DNA of 8,814 nucleotides from Candidatus Poseidoniaceae archaeon (GCA_013329925.1 DUJK01000184.1:1-8814), one strand, 5' to 3'. Counted from the first letter of the stretch, positions 1-7,600 are shown. Numbers and translations are program-made. Notes: generated from the sequence alone by a model not told the origin.

Positions 1-118
1 CTAATTCATGCCAATTCGGCTTCCTCAGAAGACCAACTCCTCTAGGATGGTCCCCCTCAGCCCTTCCCCCGACATAGGCATGCCAAGGTGCTAAGCAAGC
101 AACCGACCTACCTCCTGT
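1..118 (-). other. GC-rich, hairpin-forming noncoding patch; possible 5' part of a structural RNA running out of the window
   Basis: Positions 11-120 are about 56% GC, while the adjoining 121-210 are about 30%. The minus strand of the patch is G-rich. It can fold a hairpin at 87-104 (six pairs with one bulged U, five-base loop) and another at 31-52 (an outer five-pair stem, an inner three-pair stem, a UAGA loop and a two-base bulge). A GAGGAAG stretch follows the second hairpin, on the minus strand at 20-26. In an AT-rich archaeal genome such islands are often stable RNAs. RNase P RNA and SRP RNA were both considered and neither could be confirmed. One minus frame is open across 1-139 but has no ATG, GTG or TTG. 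The RNA reading is an inference; the base composition and the pairing are visible. Confidence 0.3.
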
Positions 119-130
119 ATATGAATAAAT
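118..130 (-). promoter_or_regulatory. Possible TATA-like element upstream of the GC-rich patch
   Basis: The minus strand reads ATTTATTCATATA here, the most TATA-like stretch between the end of the TPR gene and the GC-rich patch. An archaeal start site about 25 bp downstream would fall near position 100, inside the GC-rich island. That suits initiation of an RNA there, but it would cut into the hairpin at 87-104, so the fit is imperfect. The region is AT-rich, so chance matches are likely. Confidence 0.22.
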
Positions 131-190
131 CGGTTTGTTCTAACCAATTTCGATAGTAAAAAATAGTTTAGTACGCTGTTTAGGTTGTCA

Positions 191-200
191 CAAAAAAATA
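191..200 (-). terminator. U-run terminator after the TPR gene
   Basis: The minus strand carries seven consecutive T residues (192-198), about 20 bases after the TGA stop of the zinc-ribbon/TPR gene. A second six-T run lies at 158-163. Archaeal intrinsic termination typically needs only a U-rich tract without a strong hairpin, and no such tract is seen after the other stop codons. This is therefore the likeliest end of the minus-strand transcription unit. Confidence 0.5.
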
Positions 201-218
201 CCCTTGTTCACGCCAAAT

Positions 219-1505
219 TCAAAGTAAACGAGCCAAATTCTCATCAACAATTGAGTCCCCACGATGTTTCGAGAGTATTACTTTGGCATTAACGCTCTGC
301 CCCAAACTAACTAATGCCGCAGCATGTAAGTTAGCACCTTCAACTGAGTTAGTGTTTTTGTCATTATGAACTTCGATTATTTTTAGCGCCTTTTCCGAGC
401 GTCCGCTAACCAATAATGCATGCGCTAAATTTAGCAATATTAACGACTCATCAGGATTACTCTTAGCAGCCTCTCTAAGAGCCAATATGGCCGATTCGAA
501 TTGCGAGGTTGCTAGCATCTGGTTTGACTGGTCTGAATCCTTTGCCATTTCGATAGCTCGCTGTAATAGTGCTAAACCATAATTGTTGTAAACTGCTGAA
601 TCACCTGGCATCCGAGAGGCTATGCGTTGGAATTTAATTGCCGCATCTGACCATGAGCCTTTGGCAATAGCGAAATATCCTGCTTCTAAATCTTCCCGAC
701 ACTCAGGGTTGTTAGATAGATTCACATCCATCGCTCGAGCTGAGTGTAGTTCTAGCGACATGGACTGACCAGTAAATTGTGTGTCGGCATTATTTCCTGG
801 ATAACCAACAATATTGTCATGCTGATAAACCAGTACATCCTCTTCAGGTTCGTGCACTACTTCGACAATTTTAGAAGATTCAGCATATATTTCTTCCATG
901 TTAGTCTCAGCAGCATAAATTTTCCACTCATCGGGTATTTCGATCAATTCCTCTGCTGGAGTTTCAACAAAATCTGGTAATGTTGTAGCCGATGAAGTTC
1001 GAACAAAATCGTCAGCCTCCTCTTCTTCTATGGCAGTGATTCTCTGCGTATCAGGACGTGTAACTACGACCTCAGGCATTTCCTCTTGCACTGTAAGGTC
1101 AATTGGTTGGTCTAATTCATCGTTGGACAATTCGAATTTATGCTCTTCATTTGACTCCGTCGAATCTTCGGAATTTGTCGCCTGATCAAACGGAATACCT
1201 TCTGCGTGACTGCCAATCCCAAATGGTAATCTAGAAACTGAAATATTTGACTGACCCTGAAAACCAAATGGTAAATCACTAGGACTATTTGTTAGTCCAC
1301 TGGTTATATCATCCGTATCCGCAGCGGGTTTCGACCCCTCTAATTCATGCCATGAATCTGCAGCATCATCAAGACCTGGTATTTCTGTTGGCAATGCTTC
1401 TTCAGAGTCATCTTTAGCCGTCAAATCAACTAAGTTTTGACTGCCACAAGCAGGACAAGCCACTGCATTTAGTGAAAGTAAACCACAGATGGTACACTCT
1501 AACAT
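219..1505 (-). CDS. Zinc-ribbon protein with long acidic linker and C-terminal TPR domain
   Basis: This 428-residue protein has no recognised name. Residues 1-21 form a zinc ribbon with cysteines at 4, 7, 17 and 20 (two CxxC pairs). Residues about 28-260 are low-complexity and strongly acidic, rich in Asp, Glu, Ser and Thr, with two LPFG motifs (78-81, 93-96) and a related IPFD (104-107). Residues about 270-420 are helical TPR-like repeats: roughly 271-303, 304-353 (carrying an insertion), 354-386 and 387-418, with typical AxxxF/YNNYGxALL and NLAxALxxxG signatures. There is no signal peptide or membrane helix, so it is probably a cytoplasmic adaptor or scaffold, with the ribbon and TPR domain joined by a disordered linker. 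The ATG has a good ribosome binding site (minus-strand GGTGAGG at 1513-1519, seven bases away). It follows the permease gene by 68 bp. Its function is unknown; binding of partner proteins is inferred from the TPRs. Confidence 0.85.
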   Translation of the reverse strand: MLECTICGLLSLNAVACPACGSQNLVDLTAKDDSEEALPTEIPGLDDAADSWHELEGSKPAADTDDITSGLTNSPSDLPFGFQGQSNISVSRLPFGIGSHAEGIPFDQATNSEDSTESNEEHKFELSNDELDQPIDLTVQEEMPEVVVTRPDTQRITAIEEEEADDFVRTSSATTLPDFVETPAEELIEIPDEWKIYAAETNMEEIYAESSKIVEVVHEPEEDVLVYQHDNIVGYPGNNADTQFTGQSMSLELHSARAMDVNLSNNPECREDLEAGYFAIAKGSWSDAAIKFQRIASRMPGDSAVYNNYGLALLQRAIEMAKDSDQSNQMLATSQFESAILALREAAKSNPDESLILLNLAHALLVSGRSEKALKIIEVHNDKNTNSVEGANLHAAALVSLGQSVNAKVILSKHRGDSIVDENLARLL

Positions 1506-1546
1506 AACTTAGCCTCACCCGTACCAAACCGGCTTGGGCTTTCAAG

Positions 1547-1556
1547 TAAGCGCTTA
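1547..1556. repeat. 10-bp perfect palindrome (TAAGCGCTTA) upstream of the TPR gene
   Basis: This perfect inverted repeat sits in the 68-bp gap between the permease stop and the TPR-protein start, 42 bp upstream of that ATG. It could be a dimeric repressor site or a small RNA hairpin. A perfect 10-bp palindrome is uncommon in a short gap but can arise by chance. No second copy was noticed in the window. Confidence 0.3.
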
Positions 1557-1573
1557 GAAGATGAATAATAGGT

Positions 1574-3313
1574 CTATTCTGCCTCAGATGCACCTGTGAC
1601 TGCAGACTTGACCTGTTGGATTTTCTTGCCAGCTAAATCTTTTAGTTCCTCATAATCATGATCAACTAAAGAATCTGCCAAACTCTTACCCTTTGATTTA
1701 CCGCGATAGACTTGGTAGATAATACCAACTAGCGAGATTCCTACTAGCACTAACTTCCACTGCATTCCACCGCCTCCTACAGCGTAAACTAGAACCATGT
1801 ACAGAGAAATAATTGCTGTAGTTAGTAACATCATCGGGAACCCTGCTCTGAAGAATTCGTTAAAGGATACTGGATAGCCTGCTTCTTCGGACATTCCTGC
1901 CATGACTACGTTGGCTGAGGCACCTATTAGAGTTCCATTACCGCCTAAACAAGCACCGAATGCTAAAGCCCAAATTAGCGGACCTAATTCCACATTTGCT
2001 CCATAGGAAATTTGTAGAACAATAGGAATCATTGTTGCTGTGTACGGGATGTTATCGATGAATGCTGAGGCTATGGCAGAAACCCACAATAGAATTAGCA
2101 TTGCGGCAGTAAGACGAATGATTCCATCATCACCTTGAGGAAACCAAACAATTGCTTGTTCTACATACTCTCCAATCCAGTTGATTACCCCCATGTATTG
2201 GAGTGAATGGACCAGCACGAATAGTCCAGCGAAGAACAGTAATGTTGTCCACTCAACCTCTTCAAGAGGTTCATCCAATTCGTGACGGTTGGTTGCTAGT
2301 AACATGAAAACAGCTCCACCAAGAGCAATCCAGGAAACTGGCATGTGAGTTACTGGATGGAGGAAAAAGCCGAGTATTACCAGGCCAAGTATTATCCCAC
2401 TAGTTGTCAGCATTTGGTAATCTTTAATTCCATATTTTGATTCTAGTTCTGCAACATCCCTAATACGCTTACCCGAGAATTCATCACGGTACATCCATTT
2501 TAGTAACATAAAAGCAGGTACGACGGTCATTAAGATACCAGGGGCCATTTCAATAATGAAATCATTGAAGGAAACTCCTCCGTCGATCATTTCTTGCGGA
2601 TAACTGCCTCCATCGATTGTTTTGGCATTTTCAATGGCTCTTTCAGAGAGTCCTGAACCAATCATAATATTTGGTGGATCGCCAATCATAGTTGCAGCAC
2701 CACCGATGTTAGAAAACAGTACTTCGGCAATTAGCAATGGCACTGGTTGCAAATCTAATACCTTGGCCAACTGAATGGTGACCGGAGTCAGTAGAAGGAT
2801 AGTAGTGACATTATCTAAAAATGCTGAAAGTACTGCAGTAACAACACATAAAATAACCACCAACGACCAAATGGAGCCTTCGCTTTTCTTGTAAGCCTCA
2901 ACGGCAAACCATTCGAATACACCTGTATGGGATATTACCCCCACCATCACCATCATACCGAGTAATAATCCGATAGTTTCCCAATCGATCATCGTAGTGA
3001 CTGCCTTCAAACTCAGTGATGGTTCATTAGTGAAATAATTTAACGCGATTACCGCAGCTAATCCTCCAACCGCCGCAGCTAGAGTTCTATGTACGGTTTC
3101 AAAAATAATCAGTATGTACACTACGATTAAAATTGCCAGACCTACACCAATAGCCGTATTTTCTAAACCATCTTTAATGGTTAATTCAAGATGGACATCA
3201 TCACCGCCCCCAGCGGCGTTTGTGTGACCAATTATCGAGAGGCAACCAACAACTAGCAAAAGAGTGAAAGCAATTCTTCTTGAGTGACTTTTCTTATCGA
3301 CTAGATTGAACAT
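1574..3313 (-). CDS. ArsB/NhaD/OCA2-type ion permease (IT superfamily), probable Na+/H+ antiporter
   Basis: An integral membrane transporter, 579 residues from the chosen ATG. An N-terminal hydrophobic segment (about 14-32) preceded by basic residues looks like a signal sequence. The transporter core then runs through many membrane helices from about 56 to 536, ending in a charged cytoplasmic tail. The core has the internal duplication of the family. The first half has a DNVTT motif (167-171) and GGAATMIGDPPN (204-215); the second has a DNIPYTATMIP motif (420-430) and GGNGTLIGASANVV (457-470). These are hallmarks of ArsB/NhaD/OCA2 permeases (CitMHS/ArsB clan). Sodium-proton exchange is plausible for a marine cell, but arsenite or an organic anion cannot be excluded from sequence. 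A TTG at 3337 would add eight residues; the ATG is preferred, although its upstream GTGGAT is only a weak ribosome binding site. The gene begins 59 bp after the CRM gene, with no terminator visible between them. Confidence 0.88.
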   Translation of the reverse strand: MFNLVDKKSHSRRIAFTLLLVVGCLSIIGHTNAAGGGDDVHLELTIKDGLENTAIGVGLAILIVVYILIIFETVHRTLAAAVGGLAAVIALNYFTNEPSLSLKAVTTMIDWETIGLLLGMMVMVGVISHTGVFEWFAVEAYKKSEGSIWSLVVILCVVTAVLSAFLDNVTTILLLTPVTIQLAKVLDLQPVPLLIAEVLFSNIGGAATMIGDPPNIMIGSGLSERAIENAKTIDGGSYPQEMIDGGVSFNDFIIEMAPGILMTVVPAFMLLKWMYRDEFSGKRIRDVAELESKYGIKDYQMLTTSGIILGLVILGFFLHPVTHMPVSWIALGGAVFMLLATNRHELDEPLEEVEWTTLLFFAGLFVLVHSLQYMGVINWIGEYVEQAIVWFPQGDDGIIRLTAAMLILLWVSAIASAFIDNIPYTATMIPIVLQISYGANVELGPLIWALAFGACLGGNGTLIGASANVVMAGMSEEAGYPVSFNEFFRAGFPMMLLTTAIISLYMVLVYAVGGGGMQWKLVLVGISLVGIIYQVYRGKSKGKSLADSLVDHDYEELKDLAGKKIQQVKSAVTGASEAE

Positions 3314-3372
3314 AGTACATCCACTAAGCCCTGCCAACCTAATTCAATCTTTGAGCATTGTGGATGTTTTAG

Positions 3373-3639
3373 TCAGTGCTTCCACAAAACACCGACATTA
3401 CCTCTTACGGAAACCACTGTAGAATTAGTGCTATTAGACAAGTGCAGCCATAAGTTTTGTAGGTCGTTTTTATCGAATAATCCGCGATTGATTTTTATTT
3501 TAACCAACTTTTTGCTACTTAGTTGAGTAACTATTTCTGATACCAAGTTATCAGTCAAGCCAGATTTACCAATTCTTATGGTTGGTTTTAACTCCCTAGA
3601 TAGGGCTAGTTTTTTTATTTCTGATGGTATGTTTTTCAT
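3373..3639 (-). CDS. YhbY-like CRM-domain RNA-binding protein
   Basis: This 88-residue basic protein consists of one CRM (YhbY) domain and has the usual length for the stand-alone archaeal and bacterial form. The diagnostic part is residues about 19-37, where RIGKSGLTDNLVSEI carries the GKxGLT loop (the GxxG RNA-binding turn) followed by a helix. A KLVKIKINR strand comes next, and the end (VVSVRGNVGVLWKH) matches the final beta-strands with some change from the usual VGRxxVLYR. YhbY family members associate with pre-50S ribosomal particles in bacteria; the archaeal role is inferred to be ribosome assembly. The ATG directly abuts the TGA of rnp4. A GGGGT ribosome binding site at 3646-3650 lies inside the end of rnp4, so translation is probably coupled. 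Confidence 0.9.
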   Translation of the reverse strand: MKNIPSEIKKLALSRELKPTIRIGKSGLTDNLVSEIVTQLSSKKLVKIKINRGLFDKNDLQNLWLHLSNSTNSTVVSVRGNVGVLWKH

Positions 3640-3969
3640 TCAATTACCCCGATTAAATTTTGGACCACTACCGTAGCGTCTAATGTGATTACAAACCAGA
3701 CAGGTTTTGATAACCATACCATTTTTCACCCTAACTCTAGTGTTAGTTGAATTGGTAATTATTGAACATTTATGACAGATCTTTGCATGTAGCGAGTTAG
3801 GCATTTTTAAGCGATGTTTGCGATTCAAATCGACTAACTTATTGGCTACAGTTTGTTTTAATTGCAAATCCTTACTTGTCTCGATTAAATCAATTAGTTC
3901 TGCTTGATTAATATTGGCAGCATTACGTCGATGTCGTTTTGACCTACTTGAAGAGTTCAATCTTGACAT
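3640..3969 (-). CDS. rnp4: Ribonuclease P protein component 4 (Rpr2/Rpp21 family)
   Basis: A 109-residue, very basic protein. The N-terminal part (about 9-60) is Arg/Lys-rich and helical. The C-terminal part is a zinc ribbon with cysteines 65 and 68 (KICHKC) and 90 and 93 (KTCLVC), followed by NHIRRYGSG. This layout matches archaeal Rnp4, homologous to eukaryotic Rpp21/Rpr2, which with Rnp1 binds RNase P RNA and stimulates tRNA 5'-leader removal in the cytoplasm. The start lies 8 bp past the adk stop, with a GGTG ribosome binding site (3975-3978) overlapping that stop codon. The adk-rnp4-yhbY order points to one mRNA. Pairing of Rnp4 with YhbY is a recurrent archaeal neighbourhood, as I recall it. 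Confidence 0.9.
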   Translation of the reverse strand: MSRLNSSSRSKRHRRNAANINQAELIDLIETSKDLQLKQTVANKLVDLNRKHRLKMPNSLHAKICHKCSIITNSTNTRVRVKNGMVIKTCLVCNHIRRYGSGPKFNRGN

Positions 3970-3977
3970 TACTACAC

Positions 3978-4610
3978 CTAGTTGAGTGCTAATAGAATAT
4001 CTTTAGTTATTTCATCAATCGCTTTATCGCCATTGACATTACGTAAAATCCCCAAATCATCGTACCAGTCTGCCAACGGTGAAGTCTGTTCATGATAAGC
4101 TGACAATCTCTGTAGGACTGTATCTTCGTTATCATCTGCCCTTCGTTTCATGTCGGTTGAACCACACTCATCACAGACTCCATCTTGCTTAGTTGGGTTG
4201 AAAGTATCATGGAAAACAATACCGCAGGAACCACAAGAATACCTCCCACAGATACGTTCAACGATTCTTTCATCAGGGACATTAATAGCTATTACGTGGG
4301 TTACTTCAGTAATTTTAGACAATGCTTCTGCCTGAGGTATTGTACGTGGAAAGCCATCAAACATTAGCCCATTTAATGCGTCGGGTTCTTGCACTCTATC
4401 TTTAATCAAATCAATGATAATTGAGTCGGGTACTAACTTCCCTGCATCCATATATTTCTTGGCCTCAAGCCCAGTCTTTGTTCCGTTCTTTACTGCAGCT
4501 CGCAACATGTCGCCAGTCGATACTTGAGGAAGACCAGTAGTTTGGGTAATCCTTGCTGCTTGTGTGCCTTTTCCAGCACCGGGCGGTCCAAACAAAACTA
4601 TGCTGCTCAT
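3978..4610 (-). CDS. adk: Adenylate kinase with zinc-binding lid
   Basis: A 210-residue cytosolic enzyme catalysing ATP + AMP = 2 ADP. The P-loop is GPPGAGKGT (8-16). The AMP-binding segment includes STGDMLR (31-37), and DGFPRT lies at 85-90. The lid carries four cysteines (126, 129, 146, 149) in a CxxC...CxxC zinc-binding arrangement, and the catalytic arginines are represented by R119, R123 and the pair at 156-157. Length and domain layout match the bacterial/eukaryotic long-form Adk rather than the trimeric archaeal AdkA type; the bacterial-like form also occurs in some other Euryarchaeota. The ATG is not preceded by a ribosome binding site, and a TATA-like box lies just over 20 bp upstream, so the mRNA may be leaderless. 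It heads the adk-rnp4-yhbY block. Confidence 0.96.
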   Translation of the reverse strand: MSSIVLFGPPGAGKGTQAARITQTTGLPQVSTGDMLRAAVKNGTKTGLEAKKYMDAGKLVPDSIIIDLIKDRVQEPDALNGLMFDGFPRTIPQAEALSKITEVTHVIAINVPDERIVERICGRYSCGSCGIVFHDTFNPTKQDGVCDECGSTDMKRRADDNEDTVLQRLSAYHEQTSPLADWYDDLGILRNVNGDKAIDEITKDILLALN

Positions 4611-4625
4611 GGTTAGCCGTATGAT

Positions 4626-4640
4626 TCATATATTTTCAAT
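4626..4640 (-). promoter_or_regulatory. Probable archaeal promoter (BRE/TATA) of adk, nearly leaderless
   Basis: On the minus strand the gap between the protease stop and the adk ATG reads ATTGAAAATATATGA. An AAAATATAT core serves as a TATA box, with purine-rich bases before it as a possible BRE. The box centre lies about 21-24 bp upstream of the ATG; since archaeal start sites lie about 25 bp from the TATA centre, transcription would begin at or within a few bases of the start codon. The bases just before the ATG (GGCTAACC) contain no Shine-Dalgarno sequence. Confidence 0.55.
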
Positions 4641-4647
4641 GTAACAC

Positions 4648-7600
4648 TCACGGTTGGTTCTTCTTAAGCCACATGTGGCCGTAAGCATTCCATTGCTCCA
4701 TAGTCCATCCCGGTGGAAGCCCAGTAGCAGGAAGAGGTGGAATGCTAGGTTGACTCGCTTGTTGTGGAGTAATTGGTGGAGGCGGTATATTTGGAAGAGG
4801 TTTTTGTGGGAAAGGCGGCGGCATTCCTTGAGGAATTTTGCTAACAGGAGGCATACCTGCAGGAGGCATTCCAAGAGGTGGAGAGGCAGTTGGTGCTGGT
4901 AAAATTGGCTGACTAAATTGAGAGCCCATAGATTGCGCAAGGGCAGCTGCTATTTCGTCTTGTGATACTTCACCACTTGTCTTATCATCTGAGGCCATGC
5001 CAATATCCAAAACTTTGTCACGACGACCACCGACATCACCTGGAGTAGTATGAGCATTGACCGCAATCAACTCTGTACCTTGATCCTTGATTGAACCAGA
5101 TGCCTTGACTCTTCGTGACACGACAATCATGATAATTGCTAAAGAAAGTAGAATCACTACTGAAACGTACCATGGCACAATGTTGAATAATCCAGAATTT
5201 CCTTCAGCCGGAGAAGATGAGGTTTGTAAGGAAATTGTGCTAACTACGCCTTCTGAATTTGACAAATTAACTACTACTTGATAAGGCCCCCTAGAAACAT
5301 CTTCTGAAGGATTCAAAGTTATTTTTACAGTTTCAAAATCTCCAGGATTTAACATTGTTATAGAATCAGGACTTACTTTTGGCGACCATCCAGTTATTGA
5401 CATCCCATCTTGATCTAATATTACGATGGTTAAATCCCCGGAAATAGGAGTATTTCCGTCATTTCTCAAGATGACTTCTGTTGATTGGCTTTCACCTTTT
5501 GGAACACCTATTAACGGTTGTAATACCTCGCCATCAAGAGTCATATTACCAAATGTAGAATCGATAACTGAGACATCTAGTAATACACTCTTTACCACCT
5601 GCCTGTCACCATTTTGTGCTGTAACACTAACTGTCATTTTGAAAGCACTATCAACAACTGGTTGGTTAATTGGTGGAATTATTCCCAAACTTATGTTTGC
5701 CGATTGCCTTGGTTGAAGACTTGTTACTGGGTTGGCAAAACCAACAACCCAGCCGTCAGGAGGCAAAGAAAAACTCCATTCTAGGTCTGCTAACGAATTT
5801 CCATCGTTAGTCAAACCAAACTCAGTAAAAGAGTAGTCAGCACCGATTGAACATACAATCAAATCTGGCGATTGTAAATCGATGGACAGTTTATCCATTA
5901 TCACTAATTTTGTTGAATTTGTGACGTAATCAAAATTGGAAACCTCTGCTTTTATGTTGAAAAGATTAAAATCTCCTTCCAATGAAGATGTCGGAGATAT
6001 GATGATTACTTCGACAATTATTGTTTCCCCTGCTGGAACTTGTATAGTTGCTTCTTTGCTGTAACTCAACCCGTTGGCGATTAATTCCACGTACCAACTT
6101 GGATTTGACGGCTGAACGATCACGTCTAACTCTATCTCAATATTTCCTTTATTTATCAAGCTATAATCTAAAGTTATTTCTTCTCCACTATCAATCAAGA
6201 TATCCCTAACTTCTAGATTGGTACCAACATCATTACCATTCACTCCGAGATTAGTGCTGTAATCAGATAATTCAAGAACAGATATTGTCACTAATTGTGT
6301 GTAGTTTAGAGTTTCGTCTGTAGTTGAAGTAACATAACATTCAACAGTGTCCTGGAAACCTGCTGCTGGTGAACCACTAGAAACTGGAGGAACAAAAATT
6401 CTAACAGGCATTGAAAGATAGTTAGCTATATCTAATGGCTCAAAATCTAATGAGGAGGAATTAGAATTGCCAAGCATTATTTGCCATAGATTTTGCGAAT
6501 AACATTCTACAGAGTATTGTGCCTGTGAGTTACCCACATTTAGGGCTGAAATTGCAAACGCAGCAGATTCACCGGGCAGTGCAGATAAGCCATTGGTGCC
6601 ACTAACTACTATTTTCACATCATCCACTTCGTCGATGATAATTGTCAACCGCATTGAATGAGACACCAATGGTAGGGATTGATAAGCGACTGTAACATCA
6701 ACATAAAAAGTACCTGCACGAGCATATCGAGGAGTATTTGGGTCAGATAGATCGGCATATTGGTTCTCAAAAGTCAAGACCAATTCGACACTATCATCAT
6801 TAGATCCTTGAGGACCTAAGGTGTATGGACTTGTTTGAGAGACGCTTTTTGTCCATGCATCCTGTGGAGAAATGAAGTAATTGAATACCGGATGCTTCTG
6901 TTGAACATTGGTATAAGATAATGTCACTGCCTCGGTACCTGTGCCTTCATTCATGATAGTTATCGGTATGTCAATAGAAGTTTCATTTCTGACATCAAAA
7001 TTCTTTATTGCTGCTTGTTGTCTGTCAACCTCTAATACCGGCATAGAACCATCGTCATTTAGCGGAACAACCCTCACTCCCAAAGCCGTAACCTCAATAT
7101 CTACCTGAATTATATTATTGTTAACGCCTGATGATTCATCATTCATTTCATCCAACACGTTATTTGTGTCAAGACTTAATTTCAGTGTATGTATGCCTGT
7201 ACTAGAAAAAGATCTCGTGGTTATCTCTGATTCAATTTGACTAGACAACACACCTTGTGAATCACCCTCCATAATGATTGAGCCCTCAGTAACATCTTCC
7301 AAAATCCAGTGGAAGCCACTAGCTGAAGCAGTGCCTTGATTCATCCAAGAAACTCTTAGAGAAAAAATGTCATTTTGAAGTGGACTTTCCGAAGAAAGAT
7401 AAATAGATTCAGGAAATGCTACTAAGTCAGGTCGAGAAATTAGACTAGCATCAGCAGTCATAACAATACTAAAGTCTTGATTTGAACCTCCTCGATGAAG
7501 GATTTGTACTAGCCATTGGCCTGATGTTGCACCAATTTCTGGAGCCAGGCTAATCCGTTCAACATTGTTTAGAGAATCAGCAGTTCCACCAGTGACAGAA

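Noticed and set aside
18..26. RNase P RNA conserved region I
   Set aside because: GAGGAAGCC lacks the strongly conserved bulged U expected in helix P4 and the pairing partners are outside the window, so the name was not assigned.
1..81. Minus-strand ORF beginning ATG at 81 with an internal TGA, then ending in TAG at the window edge
   Set aside because: Only 18 codons before the TGA, no ribosome binding site close by, and codon use unlike neighbouring genes. Selenocysteine recoding has no support here.
7..86. Direct repeat CATGCCAA at 7-14 and 79-86
   Set aside because: Eight bases is too short to distinguish from chance, and there are no target-site features or element between the copies.
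8..94. Plus-strand 28-codon ORF starting at the ATG at 8
   Set aside because: Very short, Pro/Ser rich, no ribosome binding site, and contained in the GC-rich structured patch; likely chance.
777..980. Plus-strand open frame of 67 codons inside the TPR gene
   Set aside because: It lies wholly antisense to the well-supported acidic linker and its composition (Phe, Ile, Tyr rich) is the expected antisense reading of Glu/Asp codons.
3241..3270. Lipoprotein lipobox (VVGC) in the permease leader
   Set aside because: The Cys is inside a longer hydrophobic run followed by more hydrophobic residues and a better signal-peptidase-like site, and lipidated polytopic transporters are not expected.
4654..4902. 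Plus-strand open frame of 82 codons, rich in Arg and Trp
   Set aside because: Antisense to the CCN proline codons of the protease tail; the Arg/Trp excess is a by-product of that composition.
4626..4940. Minus-strand open frame of 104 codons overlapping the protease tail
   Set aside because: It is in another phase of the proline-rich segment, where low complexity keeps alternate frames open; the product is Leu/His rich with no domain.
5426..5716. Plus-strand frame of 96 codons within the protease Ig-like region
   Set aside because: Antisense to a continuous coding frame with clear beta-domain pattern; no ribosome binding site or recognisable domain.
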